From Ulota crispa (taxonomy: Eukaryota; Streptophyta; Bryopsida; Orthotrichales; Orthotrichaceae), in the NCBI GenBank assembly GCA_963920765.1, contig OY987250.1, positions 5,828,001 to 5,892,000 of the forward strand: 64,000 bases of DNA, read 5' to 3'. Positions within the stretch are counted from its first letter, which is position 1. The number at the start of each line of letters is the position of its first letter. The notes under the pieces are model-generated. The model saw nothing but the letters and a program-made list of their open reading frames with translations, was not told where the DNA came from and did not search any database. Both the position numbers and the translations under genes were made by a program. Shown one piece after another: positions 15,724 to 26,672 of the stretch.

Positions 15724-17588
15724 ATGGCAAATTTGCGACGATCTCAAAGGTTGAAGCGTGATCTCCCCGAACCAATACACCTGCAACCAAGTTCGGATGA
15801 TTCTAGGTAGCTCTTTTGCAACTAGCTCATCAATGCTACTTACATCATGCTAGTGTTCGATTTGAGCTATGAACATAACGCTTTTTATGTTAGTTCTTGA
15901 CTTTGAATAAGAAATTTGGTATAGAGGTATAAATTTGTGACCAAAGGTCTTCTTTTTTGGTCTTGGCTTGTTTCAATGCCACAAACTTGTTTAATTTGCT
16001 TGTCATTTGTTTGACTCCAGTGAAGAAGACAGTCCAAAATCAACAAACTCTACAGACTCTAGCGAAGACGTCGATTGGAAGCCTACAAGGGGGGGTAAAC
16101 GTAATTTGGTCACTTCATCCAAAAGCTTTGGGTCCTTGCCCTTGTCCAAGATCCATGTTGTTCGTCCTTTATACTGTAAGCAAGTTCAAATCCTTTATCA
16201 ACTAGCTAGTATCCATCTAGAGCTCAAGTGAGATTCTATATTCTGTAAAACGTAACTAGCATAGATGATTAAAATCACTGAATTAATAATGTGTTGTTAA
16301 TAACTAATGAACTAAAGTGTGTTAGTCACACATCAGAAAATGTTTATACTAAAATGATGGGAATTTGGGAACTCCAGATCTTTTGGCAGTGGAAGGGGAC
16401 GGATGGGAGGTAGTGCAATATGGCACAACATCATCTACAGCTACTGATGTTTCCATCTTTTTGGTGTCAAACCAAATCATCCTACAAGTCCCTCTAGAGA
16501 CAAAGTCTCATCATGGTAGGGAAATATTGGCAGAGTTGAAGGTGCATGCTAGCTGTTTGAAAGAATGCAGCAAGTACTTCGAGACATGCTTAAGTGAGAG
16601 ATGGTCAAAGCAAGAATCAAGCTCCTCCTTGGAGTTTTACCTTGAGGTCGACGTGGAGGTTGGTCATTACAAGGAATGCTTTGCCCACATGTATACACCA
16701 TTTCCCAAGCACTTCACGGATGTTGAAAACAGCCTGGGGCTTCTCAAAGTAGCGTCCCAGATTGAGTATCAGGAATTAATGAGCTCTGTTTGCCGGTATC
16801 TTTCGGTTGTGCCTTGGTCCGTTTCGGATGAACGGAGGATCCGACAGTGCTATACTTCATTTGATTTTCCTCAAAATCTCCCAACAGACTTGGTTGCCCG
16901 GTTGAGTTCATGTGGGAGCATAGAGGAGCACTGGAAGCAGTCATGCTCTGCAATGCAGCACTGCATACGTGGCGCTCTGAGTTCCGACAGCAAGCGCAAA
17001 ATTTGCAACTTTTATCGTCGTGTAGTTGAGAATTTTTTCCAGGATGGCACTGGGCGAAGTACATCTCCACCTTTTGAGAAGACGTTGGTCATGATTGTTA
17101 TCAAAGAGGCGAAGGACGTGGTTGCTCAGTATAATGACATATGTCCTAGGATCAGGAGAAAATGTATAGTGCGGAAAGTTCCAAGAACGATTTCTGTGAA
17201 GATTGAAGCAATCAGTTGGATACTGGAGGTTTTGTTGAAGGCACAAGTGGCTGAAGAAGTGGTTAAATACATGGTGAACTTGGCTGCCTTTCCAAAGATT
17301 CATATAGATGGCCCAGGGATGAGTAAATTTCTACAGACTATTCTACCTTCCTATGCGAAGATAATTCTTACCATTTATCATGAGGTCATTGCTGGACATG
17401 TGCTTCGGGAAATGCCAGACCGAGTTGTATTCTTGGAGAGGTGGCGCGTTTTCATTAAGGATTTTGTGAGTGACCCTCGTTATAAAGAAGTCGCCAAAAA
17501 TTGGTTCTTGACTTTGCCCTTCAAGCACCGGCAGAATCTCTTCAAATTGGAGGAGGAAGAATTTGGTTCATGCATTGTCCTGAACTGA
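15724..17588 (+). CDS. BTB/POZ domain protein, paralog 1 (C-terminus cut by a TGA)
   Basis: Probable CUL3 ubiquitin-ligase substrate adaptor of the plant BTB family related to At1g63850/At5g60050; the role is inferred from the family. Three exons: 15724-15806, 16021-16094, 16378-17588, all phases matching, 455 aa. The N-terminus is basic then Ser/Asp-rich (LKRDLPEP, STNSTDSSED). The BTB fold begins at DVSIFLV (about residue 75) and includes LKECSKYFETCLSERW and VCRYLSVVPW. The C-terminal half is the helical region of this family. The ATG near 16354 is out of frame with the BTB ORF, which supports use of the upstream exons. Compared with paralog 2, a Trp codon has become TGA at 17586-17588. 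The reading frame then stays open and homologous to 17717, so about 42 residues are lost. It could be functional but truncated, or an early pseudogene. Confidence 0.8.
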
Positions 17589-17717
17589 CTTGTACACACG
17601 TTGACCAACCAGTGGTATAATAAAGAGGAATTGTTGAACGTCGAAGTCCAAGTGGATGTGGAATCGGATTTCGCTCTCTTGGATTATGCCGGGGATTATG
17701 CTCCCATTGATTCATGA
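17589..17717 (+). pseudogene. Untranslated former C-terminus of BTB paralog 1
   Basis: In frame with the preceding stop, this stretch still encodes residues alignable with the end of paralog 2 (NKEELLNVEVQVDVE against NEEELLKAGVQVDAE; both end with an Asp-Ser) and its own stop at 17715-17717. It carries a short in-frame expansion near the end. The persistence of the frame suggests the nonsense change is recent or tolerated. Confidence 0.75.
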
Positions 17718-17819
17718 AGTTGAATTCATTGTTTCTTATAATTTAATATATTTGTGCTTGTTATGGTGCAAAGAAAATGACTTTTGCATCAATAAAAGGA
17801 AGTGAAAGTTTGTGAGGTA

Positions 17820-18144
17820 AGGTAGGACGCTCATAAACTGACCATCTAAGGGTGAAACTGAATTTTGGGGAGGTGAAACTTTTTGGAATAAATTTTAGTA
17901 AATTTTCCTTGAAAGACAAGAGGAATTGGTATTTGACCCAAGTTGTTTCATATTTTTTAGAGCTTTGTGGAATTAGTTATGAAATTTTGAAGTTTAAGTG
18001 GCATAAGGCTTTAGAACTGCCCATCTCTTGAAATGTACACTGCTTGTACATGGGTGAAGGTTATGAAAAACAACATGTATACATGGAGTATTGTTGAGAA
18101 GGTGGGTGGTTTTAGAACCTAAGCACTTTTCAAACCTCCTACTT
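17820..18144. mobile_element. AGGTAGG-end MITE with TA flanks (empty of the TTAA insertion)
   Basis: The ends AGGTAGGACGCTCAT and, reverse strand, AAGTAGGAGGTTTGAA are flanked by TA. The interior matches the copy at 20704-21742, which carries an extra TTAA element; here the same site reads TTAG without insertion. TA duplication suggests the Tc1/mariner group, but the ends are not classical Stowaway. Confidence 0.7.
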
Positions 18145-18646
18145 TAGCTTGCTTGAATATGCCCTTATCTAAAAAGCCAGCTAATACTATTATGGAGGTA
18201 GAGCCTCATGTAATGCAAACTCTCATTTAGTTTGAATTCATAAATGTATATATGAACAATAAATGACATACTAGTTGTTGAATGGACATGTTGATTCCAA
18301 GCATTTTCTTAGTTTATTTTTGGGGCTAGGGGTTCTAGGTTGTTTGTCAATTCTAGAGCAATTAATGTTGAGATTTGGCATTATGAAAGAGGAGCCTTGT
18401 TTTAATTTTGCTTTTGAAAGAATTGGAATGTTTTTACAACTTTATAGATTCCAATGCTCAAAGGTACAAACTTAATCATAATGGACAATTCAAACAACAA
18501 ATTCTAATTACTATACAATGATTTGTATTTTACAAAATTTGGTCATAGTACTCATCCCCAACCTTAAAATTTCTACATATGGAAATCCAAAGCTTTTTGG
18601 AAATGCTTGTTAGAAGGAAAAATATGCATATGAATGTTTCTTATGT

Positions 18647-18961
18647 AAGGTAGGAGCACCCATCCTTGTGAGGGTCTCCATAAGCGTGACCTCTGAAATC
18701 TTGGAAAATCTGTGGAAGTAGATAGATGTAATGACAAGGATGTACAACATGTGAACATGAAATCTTAATAGTGGTTATGGGTACAATGGCAGTTTGCTCT
18801 TTAAAAATTTGCAACTTATTCTCACAGTATCCAAATAAAAAATTCAAAACTACAAACTCATTATTTTTCTGTTGCTAACAAGATCCTATAATCTGCTAGA
18901 CGTTTATCAATAGTCATCATGTTCAAAACCCTTAAACTCATGGTTATGGGTGCTCCTACCT
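18647..18961. mobile_element. AGGTAGGAGCACCC MITE
   Basis: Inverted ends AGGTAGGAGCACCCAT are present at both sides and flanked by TA (18645-18646, 18962-18963). Another member is at 26297-26670, and a right-hand remnant lies near 23085-23140. The first nine bases are shared with the neighbouring AGGTAGG family, so both may use the same transposase. Confidence 0.7.
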
Positions 18962-18963
18962 TA

Positions 18964-19190
18964 TCCATGCAATCAAATCTCAAAAACTCATCACCAATGT
19001 TCTTTAATCAATTATCATGTAAAATTGTGAATACTACATAAAATAATTCACCAAAAATGAGGTTTTGATTTTTAGGAGCTAAAATTTGGTATGCTTGATT
19101 GAAACTACATAAAAATTAAACACCATTAATTCAAGACAATAAAATGTCAATTATATTTTATATTGAGCAAAGTTCTTTGAATGGCATAAC
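18964..19190. repeat. Fragment of the inner arm of the long Mutator-like MITE
   Basis: CATGCAATCAAATCTCAAAA and the following 200 bases resemble about 4640-4865. It has no ends of its own. Confidence 0.55.
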
Positions 19191-19543
19191 AGGGTATCCC
19201 AATCTTTTTGTCCCCTCATTGCACACGTGGAAACATGTGCATATGTCAAGCATTTACATAAGTTTTTCATAAAAAGATCAATAAGCACATCCATCTCTAT
19301 GTAATCAGGTGTTGGTATGATTTTTGCATTTCTAGAAGATTGTGTTTTTGGCACTCAGAAAAACAAACATGTAACAAGTATTATTTTTCTGAGAGCATTA
19401 AGAATGATAAGGCAAGTTTCTGTGTTCTCAGTTCCATTTTCTTGTGACTTTTAGTTAAGTTTTTCATGCGGAAGGAAACGAAGACAATAAAAATAGTCAT
19501 TAAAAAACAAGGTGCTTTGGCTTCTTAGCTTTTGATAGTCAAA
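19191..19543. other. Short AT-rich spacer, nothing recognised
   Basis: No supported gene or repeat. The reverse ORF at 19151-19354 is not convincing. Confidence 0.4.
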
Positions 19544-19547
19544 TTAA

Positions 19548-20252
19548 CTCTAAAGGACCATTGTCCGTTTGGAGACAAATGGAATTTCGGCATGTACCTA
19601 TGGTTAAACTATTTTGCGTGATTTTTAGAAATTTTTATTGAAAGTGAGGCATTCAAAGATCTACATGAGAATGTAATTTTTTCTTCATTTTGACATTTAT
19701 TGAAAAAGCTAAAAATGAATTTATGGAAAACAGGGGACCCCGGGCAGCCCAAAAACTTTTTTAAAAATTGCGTTTTTTTCTAATAAAAATCTAAAAGAGG
19801 TTCTTTAGACTTATATAGACATGGGGAGCTCTAAATCATATAATTTTGATAGATGAGATGAAAGTTATGAGAAGTTTTAGTTTGCGGGTAGGTTGACTCC
19901 ACACCTACCTGCAAAATAAAACTTCTCATAACTTTCATCTCATCTATCAGAATTGAATGATTCAAGGCTCCCCATGTCTATATAAGTCTAAAGAACCTTT
20001 TTCAAATTTTTATTTGCAAAAAACGCAATTTTTAAAAAAGTTTTTGGGCTGCCCGGGGTCCCCTCTTATCCATAAATTCATTTTTAGCTTTTTCATTAAA
20101 TGTCAAAATGAAAAAAAAATTACATTCCCACGTAGATCCTTGAATTCCTCACCTTTAATAAAAGTTTCAGAAAATCACACAAAGTAGCTTAGCCATAGGT
20201 ACATGCCCAAAATCCCATTTGTCCCCCAAAAGGGCCCTTGGTCCTTTAGGAA
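19548..20252. mobile_element. TTAA-flanked foldback element (piggyBac-like ends), 705 bp
   Basis: TTAA lies at 19544-19547 and 20253-20256. The ends are CTCTAAAGGACCATTGTCC and, reverse strand, TTCCTAAAGGACCAAGGGCC. The two halves are inverted copies meeting near 19895 (a GTAGGTTGACTCCACACCTAC hairpin). The whole element could fold as one hairpin. It has no transposase. Confidence 0.8.
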
Positions 20253-20703
20253 TTAAAGATGTAGGTACCAATTCAATTAGAATAATGGAATCATGAATGA
20301 AGTAGAACCATTTATATGGTTAGCGCTTTCCCATCCTTTACAAATTCTTCTTCTTATTTTCATGTTTTTATGCGGGATATGTTCTCTCCTTTTATAGTCT
20401 ATACCAAGAGATTTATACTCAAAGAATATTGTAGAACTAATCGTTCTGTTACGTGAAATAGTGAATATAAACTTCCTGCTGTAAAAGAAAATAGTTGTCC
20501 ACACACTTGCAAGTGTTTTGCTCTGATAAAAGAATTCGATGCAACAACCAATCAGCATTGAAAGATGAGAAATCCTTCACACGACAAACAAACAGATGAA
20601 AAACAAATCACGGGTTTGAGATAGGGTAATGTGGGTGAAAAAGAAAATCGTGGCATTGAGATAGGGTCATGTGGATGAAAAAACAAATCGTGGTATTGAG
20701 ATA

Positions 20704-21742
20704 AGGTAGGAGGCTCATGAATGGACCATCTAACGGCTGAAACTGAATTTTGGGGAGGTGAAACTTTTTGAACTATTTATTAACTCCTAAAGGACCAAGG
20801 GCCCTTTTGGGGACATTTGGGATTTTGGGCATGTACCTATGGTTAAACTATTTTGCATGATTTTCTGAAACTTTTATTGAAGGTGAGGAATTCATAGATC
20901 TACGTGGGAATGTAATTTTTTCTTCATTTTGACTATTATTGAAGAAGTTAAAAATGAATTTATGGAAAAAGCTGCTCCCCAAGTAGCCAAATTTTTTTTT
21001 AAATTTTTTGTTTTATTCAAATAAACATCTAAAATAGGTTCTTCAGACTTATATAGATGTGGGGAGCTTTGAATCATTCAATTTTGACAAATGAGATGAA
21101 AGTTATGAGAAGTTTTAGTTTGCAGGTAGGTGTTGTTTCAAACCAACACTTACCCGCAAACTAAAACTTCTCATAACTTTCATCTCATCTGTCAGAATTG
21201 AATGATTTAAAGCTCCCCACATCTATATAAGTCTAAAGAACCTATTTCAGATTTTTATTTGAATAAAACAAAAGTTTTAAAAAACTTTTTGGCTGCCCAG
21301 GGAGCAGTTTTTTCCATAAATTCATTTTTAACTTCTTCAATAATAGTCAAAATGAAGAAAAAATTACATTCCCACGTAGATCTATGAATTCCTCACCTTC
21401 AATAAAAGTTTCAGAAAATCATGCAAAGTAGTTTAGTCATAAGTACATGCCCAAAATCCCTAATGTCCCCCAAAAGGGCCCTTAGTCCTTTAGGGGTTAA
21501 TAAATTTTCCTTGAAAGACAAGAAGAATTAACATCGAACCTTTTTTTTTTTTTTTTGGAGTTTTATGGAGTTAGTTATAAAATTTTGAAGTGCAAAGGCC
21601 ATAGGGCTCTAAAACGGTTCACCTCCTCAAATATACTATGCTTGTACATTTTTGAAACTTATAAAAAACAACATATACACATGAAATACATTTGAGAAGG
21701 TAAACGATTTTAGAACCTGAGCGGAATATGAGCCTCCTACCT
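20704..21742. mobile_element. AGGTAGG-end MITE interrupted by a TTAA element
   Basis: The outer ends AGGTAGGAGGCTCATG are present inverted at both sides with TA flanks (20702-20703, 21743-21744). The interior matches the uninterrupted copy at 17820-18144 except for the insertion between 20780 and 21500. Confidence 0.8.
20784..21496. mobile_element. TTAA-flanked foldback element, 713 bp, nested
   Basis: TTAA lies at 20780-20783 and 21497-21500. The ends are CTCCTAAAGGACCAAGGGCC and, reverse strand, CCCCTAAAGGACTAAGGGCC. The halves are inverted copies. Removing the element plus one TTAA gives a site of the same length as the empty copy at 17870-17903, with TTAA there reading TTAG. This supports a 4-bp TTAA target duplication and precise insertion. 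Confidence 0.87.
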
Positions 21743-22554
21743 TAGGGTCATGTTTTCAATCAGTTCTGCATTCCCCCTCTAAAATCAATCAATAGTTTTG
21801 TAATTTCTTTATGGCACAAGCAGTCGAATGAAAAACCCATCATAATTTGTATACTGGAAATCTAAGTCAATGTACAAGCTTAAATGTAAATCAAATATTC
21901 AAACATACAAGTTTTGGATTGTTTTGAACCTGTTGGAGTTTGTTTCTGATAAGGGACTCATCCATTTGTACGTCATGAAAAGCCGCAATTCATGTATTTT
22001 ATTTTCAATGGACTTGTTTGGTAAGTTTGAGGATCAAAGAATTTTGTTTCCAGTGAAACAAAAAACCAATCAGATGACGAACATTCACACATGTTGGAAA
22101 GAACAATACGTAATAAATTTGTGTATGTCATTGAACCCATTACAGTCTGAAATTTCATACATGCTAAGGTATGTACACCTTTCTTCTACCGGTCCCCAAA
22201 GCCAACCCTTAAGAGCTATGTTTGAGGTGTTCACTACTGACTAAGAACCCAAAGTGGAGTAGTGAATGTCACTTGCACAAGAAAGTTTTGTCACATGTCA
22301 GCTTAGGATTTAGTTTGGGAGGGTTGGGATTGAGACCGTTAAGCATATTTATAAGAACACATGCACGCAGTTTCAAGGGTAATTTAGAGTTGTTTTTAGG
22401 GACCTTATGAGTTGTGACTTTGCTCTCTGATATAAAAAAATCTACAATTAATTTTTCCACAAAAATTAAGTTATGTAATTGCTTGTTGAAAGGCCAATCC
22501 TACAAAAAAAAATCTTGAATATTCCAAGACCTTGGGGTACCCCCAAACCCTTAA

Positions 22555-22880
22555 CACCTAAAGGACCATTGTCCCTTCAAGTGGCAGGTTGGACTTTGGG
22601 CATGTACCTATGGCTAAACTACTTTGTGTGATTTTCTGAAACTTTTATTGAAGATGGGAAATTCAAAGATATACTTGGGGATCTCACTTTTTCTACATTC
22701 CAACATTTGATGAAGGAGTTGTGCATGAATTTATGAAAGTTTGGGGAGGACTACCTATCTGGGTAGCCCAAAAATTTCTTTAAAAATTATTATTTTTTAA
22801 AACAATATTTTGAAGTTGGTTCTTTAGGTTTTTTTATTCATGAGAAGCTTTGAATCATTCAAATTCAATGAATGACATGA
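22555..22880. repeat. Half of a TTAA-flanked element
   Basis: TTAA at 22551-22554 is followed by CACCTAAAGGACCATTGTCC and a left arm matching 19548-20252 (GGGCATGTACCTATGG, TTTCTGAAACTTTTATTGAA). The right half is missing. From about 22890 it is followed by a fragment of the CATATTTG MITE. Confidence 0.65.
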
Positions 22881-23479
22881 AATTTATGAGGAGACCGAAT
22901 CTAATACCTTCATTTTGGCGTTTAAACTCCAAAGCGGAGAAACGCTGGGTTTAAGGTGAAGTACAACTTGGGAATCTAGTTTTCCCAATTTAATGAATAT
23001 GGCGTTCAACACTAAGGTTTCATGTTCACATGTTGTATATCTTTGTAATTACATCTATTCACTTCCATAGATTCTCCAAGATTTTAGAGGTAATGGTTAT
23101 GGGGACAATGGTGCTTATAGGTGCTGCTACCTTACTACAACAAACAAATCACTAATCCCCTATTTTTGCTTACCCTTTGAGTTTAATGCAAAAATGAAAA
23201 ATACATTGTAATGTTATCCCGATTGAACAAAACTAGCGGTATAAATGTACAATAGGACCGTAAATTCTATTTTACTCTATTTGAATAAATGAGTGTCAAA
23301 GTACTTGGATAATGTCTAGTGAGTACATTTACATATTTTATGAGTACAATACCTTTTACATTGTTTTAGATTGTGCATGTGGCTAAGGTCCTTCAAACAA
23401 GGTAGCAATAGATACAAGTGATTTTTCTTGTACTCACGCTAGCCAACTAATGGCTTGATTTGCCAAACATTAGGGGGCT

Positions 23480-26273
23480 CTTAAAGGGCTCAAATTTTCC
23501 TAATCTTTGGAAAAATGAAGCCTTAAATTTCTCAAGGTGGTATCTTGTTGTTTTCCTTGCGTACTTACATGAGAGAGCTCATGCTGCCACTTTTCCTCAC
23601 CTTGTTAGGTACACCAATTTTTTTGGTTTTCATGTGAAAAGAGGCAACTTTGAGTGAGAATACCAATGTTTGATTTGTTTCCCCAATTAAAAGCGCTTTG
23701 AAAAACATCAAATTTTTTAGATTTGAAAACTCCCTTTCACTGATTATTGAGGCTTAATGTTAGGTTCTTATAACTACAACATCCTATTCTTATAGCAAAA
23801 TGCTACTTTCTTGGTGACATGACATTTGTCTATGGACTAAGACTTCAAACGTGGTATAGCATGTCAAGCTAAAACTCCCAATTTTCTATCTGTCAAGTGA
23901 TCATATTTTGAAAAATCATGAAAACTTTAGATTTGGTACATAATTAAAAGAAAAGATAGAAGAAAATAGAAAAAACTATAGTAAAACAGAAGAACCTAAG
24001 GAAAAATAGAATAAAACTACAAAAAAAGTAAAAGATAAAATCAATAAAGTTAAAAGTGGAACATGAATGTAAAAGGGGGAGAAGAAGGTACTTAGAGGGT
24101 TATGAGTATTGTTATTTTTGGTGTCATTTCCATATATTTTTTATATGTAGCATGACTGGATACATTAATGTTTTTTTCCTATTTTGATTGTCCAATTCAA
24201 AAAACACATATTTGATTGTTTATGTTTAGATTGCTATTTTACATACTTGTAGTGATAGTAATTCTAAGTTCTCTTTCTACAAACTAGTAAAAAACAAAGC
24301 AATATATTTTGAGAGATTCTTCTTAAATGTTCCATTGAAAAGGCTCAAAGTCTTTCTTCAAGCCTTTTGTTGTGCTTGTGACGTTGGTATTCACGACCGT
24401 GCAGTAGCGGCAGTCTCCTTTGTTTCTTTGCGGTCGTGTTGTTGTCCGAAGTTTGATGGTTAATTTGCAAAGTTCCAAGAGGTTGAAACGTGATCTCCCT
24501 AAACCAGTAGATGTGCAGAGAAGGTCAGATGACTCTAATCCAAGATCAATGGACTCTACAAACTCTGGTGGAGACGCCAATTGGAAGTCTACAGGTAAAC
24601 ATAATTTGATCACCTTATCCAAAAGTTGTGAGTCCTTACTTTTGTCCAAGACCCGTTTTGTTCATCTTTTTATACTATAAATAAGTTCAAATCCTTTATC
24701 AAGTATCGGTCTAAAGCTCAAGTGAGATTCCATACTATATGAAAAGTAATTAGCATAGATGATTAAAATCCATAAAACTAATAATATGTTGTTAAATAAC
24801 TAATGAACTATAGTGTGTTAGTCATACACTAACAATTTTTGTTCTAAACGAATGGCAACTTGGGAACCAGGTTCTTTGGCAGTGGAAGGGGACGGATGGG
24901 AGGTAGTGCAATATGGCATGACATCATCTACAGCTACTGATGTTTCCATCTTTTTGGTGCCAAACCAAATCAACCTACAAGTAGAAACAGAGCCTCATCA
25001 TGGTAGGGAAATACTGGCAGAGTTGAAGGTGCATGCTAGTCGTTTGAAAGAATGCAGCAAGTACTTTGAGACATGCTTAAGTGAGAGATGGTCAAAGCAG
25101 GTCCCAAGCTCCTCCTTGGAGTTTTACCTTGAGGTCCATGGGGAGGTTGGCTATTACAAGGAATGCTTTGCTCACATGTATACACCACTTTTAGATAACT
25201 TCACAGATGTTGAAAATAGTATGGAGCTTCTCAAAGTAGCTTTCCAGATAGAGTATCAGGGATTAATGAGCTCTCTTTGCCGGTACTTATCAGCCATACC
25301 TCATGATGAATGGAAGCTTCAACAAGACTCTTATTCATCTGATTTTCTTCAAAAGCATGCAACAGACTTGGTTGCCCGGTTAAGTTCAAGTGGGAGCAAC
25401 AAGGAGTGCTGGAAGCTATCAATTTCTATAATTAAGCACTGTATTACTAGTGCTCTTCGTCAGAAAAATGCCTGCAACTTGGGTTGCATTTTTTATCGTA
25501 TTGTAGTGGAGGAATTGTTCTATGGCCTTGAGCAAGGTACTTTTGAGAAGGACTTGGTCACAATTGTTAACAAAGAGGCAAAGAACATGATTGTTAAGTT
25601 TCATGGTAAGTACAATTCCAAATACAATTGGAGAAACATTCAAGTTGGTGGATATGCAGTCAAGCTTGCAACAATCAGTTGGATATTGGGGGTTTTGCTA
25701 AAAGCACAAGTGGCTGAAGAAGTGGTTGAATGCATGGTGAACTTGGATGGCTTTGCAAAGCTTTGTATACTTGCTTCAAATTGTGGAGCAACTCTAAAGG
25801 CGGTGGTACACAACTTTGCAATGATTATTTTGACCATTTATCGTGAGGTCATTGCTGGACATCTGCTTTTGGGAATACCAGATCGATCTGCACTCTTGCT
25901 GAGGTGGCGCGTTTTGTTTGAGAGACATGTGAAGAAGCGTCATTATATGCAAGCCACAGAAAATATGTTTATGACTTTGCCCTTTGAGCGACGGTTGGAT
26001 CTCCTCAAATTGAAGATGTACAAAGGCCAAAAGTTGGACTTTGAAATGTACCTTGGCTCAAGTTGGCTTGGAAGCATGTTGACCAGCGAGTGGTTTAATG
26101 AAGAGGAACTGTTGAAGGCGGGAGTCCAAGTGGATGCAGAGTTGGACTCTACTCCCATGGATTCTTGAATTTGAATTCATTGGTTCATTATAAGAGTTAA
26201 TATAGTTGTGCTTGCTATGGTACTGCAAAGGGAGTGGCTTTCGCATTAATATAGGAGGTGAGAGTTTGTGAGG
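23480..26273. repeat. Segmental duplication, copy 2
   Basis: Partner of 14385-17817. It lacks the Tourist-like MITE and the first BTB intron of copy 1. Limits are approximate and set by where similarity can still be followed by eye. Confidence 0.85.
24456..26168 (+). CDS. BTB/POZ domain protein, paralog 2 (full length)
   Basis: Same family and inferred CUL3-adaptor role as paralog 1. Two exons: 24456-24594 and 24871-26168, joined in phase 1 (ACA G|GT), 478 aa. The N-terminus is basic (SSKRLKRDLPKPVD) then acidic/Ser-rich. The BTB region starts at DVSIFLVPNQINLQV and includes LKECSKYFETCLSERW and LCRYLSAIPH. The helical C-terminal half ends NEEELLKAGVQVDAELD. An alternative start at 24852 would use only the long exon, but the conserved splice junction in paralog 1 favours the spliced form. 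The intron that separates exons 1 and 2 of paralog 1 is absent here: the coding sequence runs straight through the place. Intact frame and full C-terminus suggest this is the functional copy. Confidence 0.85.
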
Positions 26274-26296
26274 AAGCTTGCTTGAACAAGTTCTTA

Positions 26297-26670
26297 AGGT
26301 AGCTGCACCCATGGGGGTGACGTTCCCATGGGCGTCACTGACAAAGTTAGGGTGGTTAGGGGTATTTAAGTGATATTTATGAATAACAAAGTGATGGTTG
26401 TGGGTGACTTCATGATGGTTTTGAGTATCCATCTCACTATTTAAGAACCAACAAGCCTTGTGATTAGCATTTCTGACACATGGTTCCAACAATTTCAGTG
26501 ATTTAGCACTTTGAAAAATCTTTGTGAACAAATGCTTGCAATTGGAACCTTAAAATTGATGCCAATATTTTTGGTTTCCGTTTCCTAACTTATAGTATTT
26601 ATTTCTAAGTTAGTCAAATGTTTCACCTACTCCAAAACCCTTATTTCCACGCTTATGGGTGCGCCTACCT
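26297..26670. mobile_element. AGGTAGG-type MITE, second member
   Basis: The ends AGGTAGCTGCACCCATGG and, reverse strand, AGGTAGGCGCACCCATAAG are flanked by TA (26295-26296, 26671-26672). It lies directly after the end of duplication copy 2, as the related element does after copy 1. Confidence 0.65.
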
Positions 26671-26672
26671 TA

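Larger units (their letters stand above)
14385..17817. repeat. Segmental duplication, copy 1 (partner about 23480-26273)
   Basis: Sequence from the upstream spacer (GTTTTCCTTGC...CACTTTTCCTCACC) through the BTB gene to its 3' flank (GTTTGTGAGG) is repeated, with divergence, about 9 kb downstream in the same orientation. Copy 1 additionally holds the 336-bp element at 14726-15061 and an intron at 15807-16020. Copy 1 ends where an AGGTAGG-type MITE begins. Confidence 0.85.

Noticed and set aside
24852-24870. ATG at 24852 as the start of BTB paralog 2
   Set aside because: The equivalent ATG in paralog 1 is out of frame, whereas the upstream exon joins in frame in both copies. The short start is possible but less likely.
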